Origin: Allorhodopirellula heiligendammensis
GTDB taxonomy: Bacteria; Planctomycetota; Planctomycetia; Pirellulales; Pirellulaceae
Reading direction: 5' to 3'
Assembly (NCBI RefSeq): GCF_007860105.1
Contig: NZ_SJPU01000003.1
Location: forward strand, 372,001 to 436,000
DNA length: 64,000 nt
The notes beneath the pieces are model-generated. The model saw nothing but the letters and a program-made list of their open reading frames with translations. It did no database searches and was not told the origin of the DNA. The translations under genes were made by a program, and so were the position numbers. Numbering within the stretch: the stretch's first letter is position 1; each line of letters begins with the position of its first letter. Below are positions 33,873-41,987 of the stretch, piece by piece.

Positions 33873-35075
33873 ATGCTCGCTATACTATTTTTTCTGGAAC
33901 GTCTGGTTTCGGCTATGATGCACCTTCCGCCTCAGAACGACGCAGTAACCTCCTGTTTGGCGGCGCGCGAATTCGATGCGCCCCGCGGTGCCACCCGCTG
34001 TCGCCGTGCCGTTCTCGCACTGGCTGTGATGGCCATGTTCTTGGGGGCATCCGACCTATCCGCCGAACCTTTGGCGACACCGAGCGCGTGGACTATCGCG
34101 GATATCAGTCAATCCCAAGACAGTTTGAACGACTCCATCGATGCTGAATTGAGGACGACCACGCCCGCGCTGCCCGCGTCTCTTTCAAAGGATTTACGCA
34201 GCGATCGGATTTGGTTGGTCAATACTCGATCGATTTCGCATCACACGTGTTGCATGAATCTTTGTCAGCCAGAGTTTCGCATCGAGCGACTCGACCAATG
34301 CGGCCAGCGCAGGGCGTCGAGTTTGGACGAATACCTCACTTCGATGGATCCCACCCGTCCTCGAATAATCTACATTCATGGAAACCGTCGAGATGCCAAT
34401 AAAGCGATCACGCAAGGGCTATATGTCTATCGACAGCTCGCCTGTCATCGACATGGGGACCAGCCGTTTGACTGGGTGATCTGGAGTTGGCCCAGTGAAG
34501 CCAGCGCAGTGCTGCTGGCAGATGCACGCGAAAAAGCACAGCGGACAGATTCCCAAGGACTCTATGTGGCGTGGCTGCTGCGGGAACATCACCTGAAATC
34601 ACAACCTACCGGACTGATTGGTTTCAGTTTTGGTGGCCGAATTGTCTCGGGAGCCTTGCATGCATTGGCCGGCGGTACGCTGGGACGCCGCACTCTGGAT
34701 GTGCCGCCCATCACGGGCGCGAATATTGACGTGGGATTGCTGGCCCCCGCCGTCGACACGACGTGGATGATGCCGCATGGCCACCATGGCCTCGCTAGCC
34801 TGAACATGAATCGGATGGTGCTGCTGTACAACCATCGCGACATCGCGCTGAGGTTTTTCAAATTCGTCTCACGAGGACCTGGCGGTCACGCACTGGGTTA
34901 TACGGGACCGCGATGTTTCGGGCCTCGCCACGACGGCACCGCGCTCCCCGTTAGGGCATTCGATTGTGCGCAAATGGTCGGCAATCACCATAGTGAAAAA
35001 CTGTATTACGAACAGGCCGGTTGTGCGGGACATGAGATGGGCTCGCTCATCGAATCCACCCTGGTGATCGACTGA
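33873..35075 (+). CDS. Exported alpha/beta hydrolase-like protein
   Basis: A 400-residue protein. The alpha/beta-hydrolase fold is indicated by RIIYIHGNRRDAN (oxyanion-hole region, about residue 165), the nucleophile elbow GFSFGG with Ser252, and a late histidine in GNHHSEKLYY. A hydrophobic segment (AVLALAVMAMFLGASDLSA, about residues 46-64) looks like a signal peptide, so the true start may be one of the internal ATGs (33915 or 33918). It belongs with planctomycete proteins related to DUF900/DUF726-type esterase-like families. Substrate unknown. The gene is monocistronic, divergent from the lipoprotein gene. Confidence 0.7.
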   Translation: MLAILFFLERLVSAMMHLPPQNDAVTSCLAAREFDAPRGATRCRRAVLALAVMAMFLGASDLSAEPLATPSAWTIADISQSQDSLNDSIDAELRTTTPALPASLSKDLRSDRIWLVNTRSISHHTCCMNLCQPEFRIERLDQCGQRRASSLDEYLTSMDPTRPRIIYIHGNRRDANKAITQGLYVYRQLACHRHGDQPFDWVIWSWPSEASAVLLADAREKAQRTDSQGLYVAWLLREHHLKSQPTGLIGFSFGGRIVSGALHALAGGTLGRRTLDVPPITGANIDVGLLAPAVDTTWMMPHGHHGLASLNMNRMVLLYNHRDIALRFFKFVSRGPGGHALGYTGPRCFGPRHDGTALPVRAFDCAQMVGNHHSEKLYYEQAGCAGHEMGSLIESTLVID

Positions 35076-35341
35076 TTAGGAACTGTCATGAGCCCGCAAG
35101 GTCCACCTAACCGGAATGAAGCGGGCGGTGATAGCGGATCTAGCACCAACATCAATTGGTTTTCCTGAGACGACTGGCGCGAATAGACCGATGGTCCCCG
35201 TATCGCTCGGCTTTCGTTCAACCATAAAACAGGATTCCAGCCTGTTTGGGTCACCAGTTGCTTTCGAAATCGAGACGAAGCGCTGAGAGCAAAACGCCAG
35301 CGCCCACCCATTCAACAACGGCTGAACCAGGTAAGACAAAA

Positions 35342-35956
35342 ATGCGATCAAGGATGATCCGATTCGTTAACGGTGGTTTTGTTTGGGCGGTCTTGGCGGT
35401 TCTCGTGACGCCCCCGTCCGTTCAGGCTGGTTCACCCTGGTATGTGCCTTGGGAGGGCCCCTGGCCATGGTCGCAGTTTGAGGGCTCTCGTCGCATTGAC
35501 GTGATCGGTCCGCTTGGGAACCGGCTACCGGAGTCCTACCGGCGCAAGTACAACCGTCCTACCTATATTGGTGGCAAGATTGCTGCGAAGATCGCACCCT
35601 CGAGTCAAGAAGCGATGTCATTTCATCGCTCCCAAGAACTAGGACTCTACGACAACAACGGGATCAAAGGAGCGTTGTCGGGTCAGCACTGCCCACCCCA
35701 ACGTATCGAGCAACACTACTTCTATCCCAAGCCCTGGGAAGTTCTCACGGTGGGCCCCCGCCGCGACCGCACCGCACCGATAGAAGACAATCGTGAGATC
35801 GAGCCGCGCGGTTTCCGCCAACTCCTGGAACAATCCAATGCGTTCGACGATGCCATCGAACTGGCGGCTCCGGTAGGCGAAGTTGAGCCACCGTTGGACG
35901 AACTCGAGCCACTGCTCGACGAGTTGGAACTGCCCGCTGATGAACCCGAACTATAA
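35342..35956 (+). CDS. Exported protein of unknown function
   Basis: A 204-residue protein starting with ATG at 35342. The signal peptide is GGFVWAVLAVLVTPPSVQA, cut near residue 28. The mature domain (PWYVPWEGPWPWSQFEGS, GLYDNNGIKGALSGQHCPPQ, YFYPKPWEVLTVGPRRD) is rich in Trp, Pro and Tyr. It ends with an acidic repeat (VEPPLDELEPLLDELELP). This type of small exported protein seems common in Pirellulaceae. No function can be given. It ends just before a short tandem repeat. Confidence 0.65.
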   Translation: MRSRMIRFVNGGFVWAVLAVLVTPPSVQAGSPWYVPWEGPWPWSQFEGSRRIDVIGPLGNRLPESYRRKYNRPTYIGGKIAAKIAPSSQEAMSFHRSQELGLYDNNGIKGALSGQHCPPQRIEQHYFYPKPWEVLTVGPRRDRTAPIEDNREIEPRGFRQLLEQSNAFDDAIELAAPVGEVEPPLDELEPLLDELELPADEPEL

Positions 35957-35965
35957 ACGCAGGGT

Positions 35966-36019
35966 CACATCGCTCAGCAGCGCCACATCGCTCAGCAGCG
36001 CCACATCGCTTGGCAGCGT
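35966..36019. repeat. Three-copy 18-base tandem repeat
   Basis: CACATCGCTCAGCAGCGC is repeated exactly at 35966-35983 and 35984-36001, with a third, diverged copy at 36002-36019 (CACATCGCTTGGCAGCGT). It sits directly after the stop of the exported-protein gene. Confidence 0.9.
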
Positions 36020-36084
36020 CGCCTGGTAGAACAGATGGATGCTCCGTCGAAATCCTCCAGTGCCTGATTGATCTGCTCAACCGC

Positions 36085-36513
36085 TCAGCGAGTGTCGAAT
36101 AGTTTGCGATAGACGGGCCAATCGCCTGGGGATTGCACATGGGCGGAGACGCCAATCTCACTAAGATGCATCCGCTCGGCGGGCGACGCCAGTCCCGCCG
36201 AGAGGTGCAAGTAGCCGGGACGCGTATGACGGACGTGTCCCATGCGGTGGACCAATTCCGCTATTCCGGTAGCGGGAATCGTCCAGACGACAACGGGTGT
36301 CGCGGGGTGGGGCACGGTGTGCCAGCGTGTAGGTAGGCGTGGCAGCGAGAGGGCGTGATAGCCCGCCACATGGAGTCGCCATGTTGATTGCGGGCGTCGC
36401 GGCGAGTCGGGCCCACGAAGCCATTGAACGAACGCGTCACGCCATCGCAACGCTCCATCGCCAACCCACCACACCGATCGATCAGTGTCGGGCGCAGTTT
36501 GGGTGGGGATCAT
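36085..36513 (-). CDS. Small protein of unknown function coupled to a degenerate sigma-54 activator
   Basis: A 142-residue protein rich in Trp, His, Arg and Pro, without signal peptide or membrane segment. I recognise no domain; WHTVPHPATPVVVWTIPATG is the most regular part. Its ATG overlaps the stop of the regulator gene (ATGA at 36510-36513), the only reason to trust that it is expressed with it. It may be a partner or target of that regulator. Confidence 0.55.
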   Translation of the reverse strand: MIPTQTAPDTDRSVWWVGDGALRWRDAFVQWLRGPDSPRRPQSTWRLHVAGYHALSLPRLPTRWHTVPHPATPVVVWTIPATGIAELVHRMGHVRHTRPGYLHLSAGLASPAERMHLSEIGVSAHVQSPGDWPVYRKLFDTR

Positions 36514-37844
36514 GACGGCAGCTCTTCCGCGAGTTTCCGCAGCAATCGCGAGCGGCTGATTCCGAGCCGACGCGCCGCTTCCGCTTTATTTCCTCCGGCA
36601 GCCGTCATGGCCTGAGCGATCAATTCGGACTCGAATTGCCGGAGTGCCTCATCGAGTGAGTCGATCTGAAAATCTCTTGCTGAGCGTGGCAGCGGTGCGA
36701 TTGTAATTTCACTTTCGTGCATGCTCACCTGGCCATCCCCTGGTGACCGAGGCCGAAAGGAGCGAATCGCCAGCGGCAAATGTTCCCGAGCAATCCGATC
36801 GCCACTGACCATTTCCCCAGCAAATTGTAGCGCAGCGGCAAATTCGTCCCATTCACCAGGCCAAGGGTAGGATTGAATCAGCTCCATCGCGTCACGCGAA
36901 AATCGCGCCGAGCGAACCATGCCAGCGGCGATTAGCTCGAGATCGTCGTGACGTGAGCTGAGTTTTGGAAACACAATTGAGAAGACGGCCATGGCATCGA
37001 CGAGAACGTCGCCAAGTGGCACTGGGGCACTTTCCGCTGGTGAGTCCTCATGGAGGGTTCCGATAACCCGCAGCCGCTGCGGCCACGTCTCCATCCACTC
37101 GCTCAATCGCCGCTGGGCATCGACCGGCATTTCATCGAGGCGATCCAAGCACAATGTGCCGGTGGTGTCGCCGTGTTCGCGCAGCTCCGCAATGACGGGC
37201 GCTGCATAAACCTCAAGAAGCTCGGCATCCATTAAGGACGCGTCCAAACAAACCCACGGCTCACCGGGTGCGGAGGTATGATGGATCAACGCAGCAATCT
37301 CCGCCGCACCACACCCAGCGGGGCCCACTAAACCGACATGGCAGCGAATTCGACAGGCGAGCTCCACGCGGGCACGTAGCCGCCGAGCCGGTGAACTGGT
37401 CCCCGCGAGTATCAGCTGAGCACGTCGCTGATGGTGGTCGCGAAACCTGGCCAGCTCCTCGTCGAGTTTCGCGGCTTCTCGCACGCCCCGGTCACCGAAC
37501 CAATCTTCCCAGGGGATTTCGGTATCGGCGATGAAGTCGCCTAGGCACCCCAGAATCAGATGGGATCTCTCGGCATCGGGGGCTGGCGTGGCAGGACATG
37601 ACCCCAACACCACAAAGTGAGCCATTGCGGTTCGGTGCTCGGAGTCGGGACCGCCATCGCTGGCTCGCGGTCGATGCAAACGGCGGGTCAGATGCCCGCG
37701 AAATCGGCCGCCAATGGTGAACATCGCACGATCGATCGTCAACAGACTCGCGATCGCGTCAGGCAGATCCTCCCCGACTCTCAACCACGAACGCATGGCG
37801 GGCGAGAGGTAAACGATCTGTCCACTCGCATCGACTAGCCACAC
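36510..37844 (-). CDS. Degenerate sigma-54 activator-like regulator with Fis-type HTH
   Basis: A protein of at least 444 residues. The N-terminus resembles a PAS domain (CVWLVDASGQIVYLS). A central AAA+-like domain has a broken Walker A, GPAGCGAA (174-181, no GK[ST]), a Walker B-like LCLDRLDEMP (231-240), no GAFTGA loop for sigma-54 contact, and a preserved C-terminal lid. The last 30 residues are a Fis-type helix-turn-helix (GGNKAEAARRLGISRSRLLR). So it probably binds DNA but neither hydrolyses ATP nor opens sigma-54 promoters. The GTG at 37844 cuts into the PAS-like strand; the frame stays open upstream to 37971 without ATG/GTG/TTG, so a rare start such as CTG or ATT may be used. Confidence 0.72.
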   Translation of the reverse strand: MWLVDASGQIVYLSPAMRSWLRVGEDLPDAIASLLTIDRAMFTIGGRFRGHLTRRLHRPRASDGGPDSEHRTAMAHFVVLGSCPATPAPDAERSHLILGCLGDFIADTEIPWEDWFGDRGVREAAKLDEELARFRDHHQRRAQLILAGTSSPARRLRARVELACRIRCHVGLVGPAGCGAAEIAALIHHTSAPGEPWVCLDASLMDAELLEVYAAPVIAELREHGDTTGTLCLDRLDEMPVDAQRRLSEWMETWPQRLRVIGTLHEDSPAESAPVPLGDVLVDAMAVFSIVFPKLSSRHDDLELIAAGMVRSARFSRDAMELIQSYPWPGEWDEFAAALQFAGEMVSGDRIAREHLPLAIRSFRPRSPGDGQVSMHESEITIAPLPRSARDFQIDSLDEALRQFESELIAQAMTAAGGNKAEAARRLGISRSRLLRKLAEELPS

Positions 37845-37960
37845 GCAGGCGGCGGTCGACTCCAGCAGACGCGGCAGTGTGCCCGCACGCGGTCGACGCG
37901 GCGTGCCGACGGCGGGGCGAGTCGGTGAGCTCAGAGTGAACGAAGCCTCACGGGATAAGC

Positions 37961-38359
37961 CTAGAATGTGTCAAGAATGAAGTGATGGCCGCGGTGGAAC
38001 CTACGATTACTTGGGTAGTAATTGTGCCACTGCTTATTATAAACCGGGATTCGCATCTCGGTGGGATAACGGTGGTACAGACTATCACTGCTCTTGAAAT
38101 ATTCTTGTCCCCAGAAGTTTTGGGGGTAGTACACATAGGGGTAGTGATAAAACCGGTTCCAGTCGACGTTGGACGCCGAACCACCCCAGGCCTGACCAAA
38201 TGCTTGCTGGTTGCCGTACCCGGCCCCAGGGCCACCCATGGCTCCGGCACCGCCCACCATTCCGGGGACGGGCATCTGAGCCGACGCGTTGCTAGCCGTA
38301 GCTGCAGAAAAAGCGATCACGCCGCAGGCGACGGACAGCAGTATGAATCGACGAATCAC
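37961..38359 (-). CDS. Small exported planctomycete protein (calmodulin-binding-protein-like annotation)
   Basis: A 132-residue exported protein. The GTG at 38359 is favoured because GGGAAA lies 7 bases upstream and the signal peptide (RRFILLSVACGVIAFSAATA) follows at once; the frame is open to 38422. After a Gly/Ala/Met-rich linker comes a Tyr/Trp/His-rich C-terminus (WNRFYHYPYVYYPQNFWG). Proteins of this kind are often called calmodulin-binding in Rhodopirellula genomes, a name with little support. Function unknown. Confidence 0.68.
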   Translation of the reverse strand: MIRRFILLSVACGVIAFSAATASNASAQMPVPGMVGGAGAMGGPGAGYGNQQAFGQAWGGSASNVDWNRFYHYPYVYYPQNFWGQEYFKSSDSLYHRYPTEMRIPVYNKQWHNYYPSNRRFHRGHHFILDTF

Positions 38360-38475
38360 GTGAATTTCCCGTTGGACGATTGGAGAGTGCTCGGAACGAG
38401 CGACACTCCGTTTCATCGGCACATTCCGGGCGACCGGTTGAGCCCTTTCTATAGGAAAATCCGGCAGGAAGGGCG

Positions 38476-39828
38476 TCAGCGTGATTTCGAACGACCTTCC
38501 TGCTTGGTCTCCTCCGCCCGGGTTCGCTTTTGAAAGTACAACTTGATCGGCACTTCACCAAAGGGCAAATGGTCGCGGAACCAACCCAACAGGTAACGCT
38601 GGTAGTCGTGCGTGAAGGCATTCGGGTCGGTGCACATCAAGACGATCGTTGGCGGCTCGGTCGAGACCTGCGTGGCGTAAAAAATCTTGGGGCGGCGGTT
38701 TTGATACAACGCCGGAGGATGGACGTCCATCGCCGCTCGCACCACCCGATTGAGCTCGCCTGTGGTCACACGCGACTGAGCTTGCTTGTGTAACATCGTC
38801 GCGTGGTTGAGTAGCGTCTTGACGTTCTTGCCCGACTGCCCCGTGATAAACGCGATGGGTGCGTACGACAGCGTCGTGAATTGATGCCGCAGGTAACGTA
38901 CCCACTTCTCGGTCGGAACTTGACCAGCGTAGAGATCCCACTTGTTAACCACGAAAATCACGGGTTTGTGATGCTCGATGACGTACCCGACGAGCTGCTT
39001 GTCCACCTTGCTCGTTTTCTCAGTGGCATCAAAGAACATCAACACGACATCGGCGCGGCGCACACTCCGCGCAGCACGGTGCGATGAGTACCACTCCAAA
39101 TCGGTACGCACGCTCTTACGCTTTCGCAAGCCCGGGGTATCAATCGCAGTGAACGTCTGGCCATCAATCTCAAAGTTGACATCGACGCTATCGCGGGTGG
39201 TGCCCGCGACTTCACTGACGATCATCCGATCGGACTCGGCGAGCGTGTTGACGAAGGTGCTCTTGCCGACGTTCCGGCGACCGACGATCGTCAGCTTCAT
39301 CGACGATTCCGGACGAATCGTCTCGTCTTCGGGCGGCAACCGATCGACGATCGCCTCCAAGAGGTCATCGCGGCCGCGGTTCTGCATCGTACTGACCGGA
39401 ATCAGCATGCCTCGCCCGAGCGTGCGGAACTCCTCGGCATGAATTTCCTGGTGGTCTTGATCTGTCTTATTGGCCACCAGAATCACTGGCCGCTCGACAC
39501 CACGCAGTCGCTCGACCACCTCGGTGTCCAGTGGCATGATTCCGGTTTGAACGTCGACGACGAGCACAATCACGTCAGCGGAGGCGATCGCCAGTTCAAT
39601 TTGACGCTTGACGTCTGCGGTGAGGTCGTCGGCATCTTCAACGCCCATCCCCCCGGTGTCGACCAATTCAAAATAGCGGTCATCGGTTTCGATCAGGGTC
39701 GTCATGCGGTCGCGTGTGACACCCTCGAAATCATCGACGATCGCCAAACGACGGCGAGCCAGCCAATTGAATAGACTGCTTTTGCCGACATTTGGTCGGC
39801 CAACGATAGCAACTTGAGGAACAGGCAT
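38476..39828 (-). CDS. der: Ribosome biogenesis GTPase Der (EngA)
   Basis: A 450-residue protein with the two tandem GTPase domains unique to Der: G1 GRPNVGKSS with G3 DTGG and G4 NKTD in domain 1, and GRRNVGKST, DTPG and NKWD in domain 2, followed by the KH-like C-terminal domain. It acts in assembly of the 50S subunit. The start is the ATG at 39828 (MPVPQVAIVGRPNVG), as in other Der proteins; the frame is open to 39927 but that extension is not conserved. It has no clear ribosome-binding site. Confidence 0.96.
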   Translation of the reverse strand: MPVPQVAIVGRPNVGKSSLFNWLARRRLAIVDDFEGVTRDRMTTLIETDDRYFELVDTGGMGVEDADDLTADVKRQIELAIASADVIVLVVDVQTGIMPLDTEVVERLRGVERPVILVANKTDQDHQEIHAEEFRTLGRGMLIPVSTMQNRGRDDLLEAIVDRLPPEDETIRPESSMKLTIVGRRNVGKSTFVNTLAESDRMIVSEVAGTTRDSVDVNFEIDGQTFTAIDTPGLRKRKSVRTDLEWYSSHRAARSVRRADVVLMFFDATEKTSKVDKQLVGYVIEHHKPVIFVVNKWDLYAGQVPTEKWVRYLRHQFTTLSYAPIAFITGQSGKNVKTLLNHATMLHKQAQSRVTTGELNRVVRAAMDVHPPALYQNRRPKIFYATQVSTEPPTIVLMCTDPNAFTHDYQRYLLGWFRDHLPFGEVPIKLYFQKRTRAEETKQEGRSKSR

Positions 39829-39953
39829 TTTGAGGCCGAAAAAATCAATGAGCGGGTGAAGGCTTGAGCGGGAACGGGGCCGACCGACAGAATCATTCAA
39901 GACAATTGTTCTGCACGGACCCGCCATGGTAGACTCTGGGTTGCAATTTCAGA

Positions 39954-40994
39954 ATGCCATGGTGGCGTGAACATGACGAAAACTCGATTTTGATCAGCGA
40001 TTTGAATGCTCCCCCCTCCACCGATGGCCCTGGGAAACACGAATTCGTGAGCCCGTTTCAATCTTCCGGCGACATTCTCGCCGCCTCGGGCGAGTTGCTT
40101 GCTCACCTGCAGCGAAGTGGTCTGCGGTTTGTGCCGAATTCCGCTGCCGCATCGATGGCTTCCTGGGAACAGACGCTGGCTGCCCAATTTACGTCCCCGG
40201 CGACCTCCGCTGGAGTAACCTCGGCTGGAGTAACCTCGGCTGGAGTAACCTCGGCTGGGGCATCCGAAGTGCTACCGGAAAATCATGTGGCTGCTAGTCA
40301 AACTTTGGCCCCGACACTTCAGGAGCGTCCCCGCGACCGGCAGCAACCCAGTCCGACGCCGTCGCGTCTGACGCCAGTGGCTTCATCAAGTGTGAACTCG
40401 GCACCGTACCCCGGTGTCTCGCTGCCAGTCGCCGAAGTTGTTACCGCCCTGGACTCGCTCTCCCAGAGTGTGGCGGGCTGCACCCGCTGCAAGGCACTGG
40501 CGAGTTGCCGGACACAGACGGTATTTGGCGAAGGCAGCCCGCAGCCGCGATTCGTCTTTTTCGGTGAGGCCCCCGGTGCCGAGGAGGACAAGACTGGCCG
40601 ACCGTTTGTCGGTGCGGCAGGACAGTTGCTGACCAAGATGATTGAAGCGATTCAACTTAAACGCGAAGACGTCTATCTCCTCAATACCGTCAAATGCCGA
40701 CCACCGGGTAATCGCAATCCGGCGCCCGACGAGGTCGCGAATTGCCGTGAATATTTCGAGACACAGCTGCAGCTGTTGCGTCCGGAATACATCGTCTGTC
40801 TGGGTGCCGTCAGTTCCCAGGCGCTGTTGCAGTCCAAATTGTCCATTGGACGTCTGCGGCAGACGTTTCATCAGTATCACGACAGTAAGGTGATCGCGAT
40901 TTATCATCCGGCCTACCTGCTGCGGAATCCCGATGCCAAGCGTGCGGCCTGGGCGGACTTGCAGATGTTGATGAAGGACGCGGGTTTACGGTAG
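39954..40994 (+). CDS. Family 4 (Fe-S) uracil-DNA glycosylase
   Basis: A 346-residue protein; the last 210 residues are a family 4 uracil-DNA glycosylase that removes uracil from DNA in base-excision repair. Motif A is FFGEAPGAEEDKTGRPFVG and motif B includes YHPAYLLRN. Four cysteines for a 4Fe-4S cluster are seen as CTRC, KCRPPGNRNP and the Cys 16 residues later. The first 135 residues are a low-complexity linker with a TSAGV repeat encoded by a 15-base tandem repeat. The N-terminal part shows the short helix (SGDILAASGELLAHLQRSG) often found before this domain. Divergent from der, 125 bases away. The start codon is not certain. Confidence 0.9.
   Translation: MPWWREHDENSILISDLNAPPSTDGPGKHEFVSPFQSSGDILAASGELLAHLQRSGLRFVPNSAAASMASWEQTLAAQFTSPATSAGVTSAGVTSAGVTSAGASEVLPENHVAASQTLAPTLQERPRDRQQPSPTPSRLTPVASSSVNSAPYPGVSLPVAEVVTALDSLSQSVAGCTRCKALASCRTQTVFGEGSPQPRFVFFGEAPGAEEDKTGRPFVGAAGQLLTKMIEAIQLKREDVYLLNTVKCRPPGNRNPAPDEVANCREYFETQLQLLRPEYIVCLGAVSSQALLQSKLSIGRLRQTFHQYHDSKVIAIYHPAYLLRNPDAKRAAWADLQMLMKDAGLR
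40207..40260 (+). repeat. 15-base in-frame tandem repeat inside the glycosylase linker
   Basis: About three and a half copies of a 15-base unit (CCTCGGCTGGAGTAA in rotation) encode repeated Thr-Ser-Ala-Gly-Val pentapeptides. Being a multiple of three, copy-number change would keep the frame and only alter linker length. Confidence 0.9.
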
Positions 40995-41095
40995 TCGCTT
41001 CAACCAAGTTATTCCATCGAGATGTTGCCCAACCGCTGCGGAGAATCTAACCTTGGGGCCGATTCCACAACCACTTTGACGCCCAGGTCCACGGC

Positions 41096-41953
41096 ATGTC
41101 CGATTTAAAACGCTTGTTTGCCACACTCGCCCAACAAAATCGCAAAGCGTTGATGCCTTTCGTCACAGCAGGCGACCCCGACATTGCGACCACCGCTGCG
41201 GTAATTCAGGCTGCCCAAGCCGCTGGTGCTGACTTGTGTGAAGTCGGGGTTCCCTACAGCGATCCAATCGCCGACGGCCCCGTGATCCAAGCCTCCTATC
41301 AACGCGCCCTCGACGCGGGATTCCGCCTGCAGAACGTCTTTGACCTCGGTCGAGATCTGCAGACAGGTGGCACCGGCGCGGTCATGATGCCCCGCGTCAC
41401 TATGGTCAGCTATTCGATCATCTACCGGATTGGCATCGCCAAGTATGTCGAGCGAGCCAAGGCGGCCGGCTACAGCGGCGCGATCGTCCCCGATCTCCTC
41501 GTCGAGGAAGCGGCACCGCTAAGTCAAATCTGCCGAGACGCCGATTTTGATCTGATCCAGCTCGTGACCCCAACCACCACGCGTGATCGCCAGCGGCGGA
41601 TTGCCGATCTAACCACCGGGTTTCTCTACTATGTCTCCGTCACGGGGATCACCGGTGAGCGAACTGCCCTGCCCACCAACCTCGTCGACAACGTGTCCTG
41701 GCTCCGTGAACAGACGGATCTACCGATCTGTATTGGTTTCGGTATCAGCGGTCCAGAAACTGCCGCTCAACTTGCCCCGATCGCCGATGGATTGATCGTC
41801 GGTTCGGCCGTGGTGCGGCGGATCGCCGAGGCTACCCGCAACGCCCAACAGACCGGCGGCGACTCCGCCGCCGCTGCTGCTGAGGTCGTCGGCAAGTTTT
41901 GCGGTGAGTTGCGTCAAGCGATCGACGAAGCAGTCGTGCACGCATCGGCGTAG
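41096..41953 (+). CDS. trpA: Tryptophan synthase alpha chain
   Basis: A 285-residue TIM-barrel enzyme that splits indole-3-glycerol phosphate to indole and glyceraldehyde-3-phosphate. Diagnostic segments are MPFVTAGDPD, CEVGVPYSDPIADGPVIQ (with catalytic Glu and Asp) and VSVTGITGER, followed by GFGISGPE. Full length and close to known TrpA. trpB is not next to it, so the trp genes are scattered. The start MSDLKRLFATL fits. Confidence 0.96.
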   Translation: MSDLKRLFATLAQQNRKALMPFVTAGDPDIATTAAVIQAAQAAGADLCEVGVPYSDPIADGPVIQASYQRALDAGFRLQNVFDLGRDLQTGGTGAVMMPRVTMVSYSIIYRIGIAKYVERAKAAGYSGAIVPDLLVEEAAPLSQICRDADFDLIQLVTPTTTRDRQRRIADLTTGFLYYVSVTGITGERTALPTNLVDNVSWLREQTDLPICIGFGISGPETAAQLAPIADGLIVGSAVVRRIAEATRNAQQTGGDSAAAAAEVVGKFCGELRQAIDEAVVHASA

Positions 41954-41987
41954 GTATTGCCGCTGGGGCTCTGCATCCACGCCGGCA

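Noticed and set aside
35966-36019. Second short tandem repeat that could suggest a CRISPR or attachment site
   Set aside because: Three adjoining 18-base units without spacers, and no integrase or mobile gene nearby.
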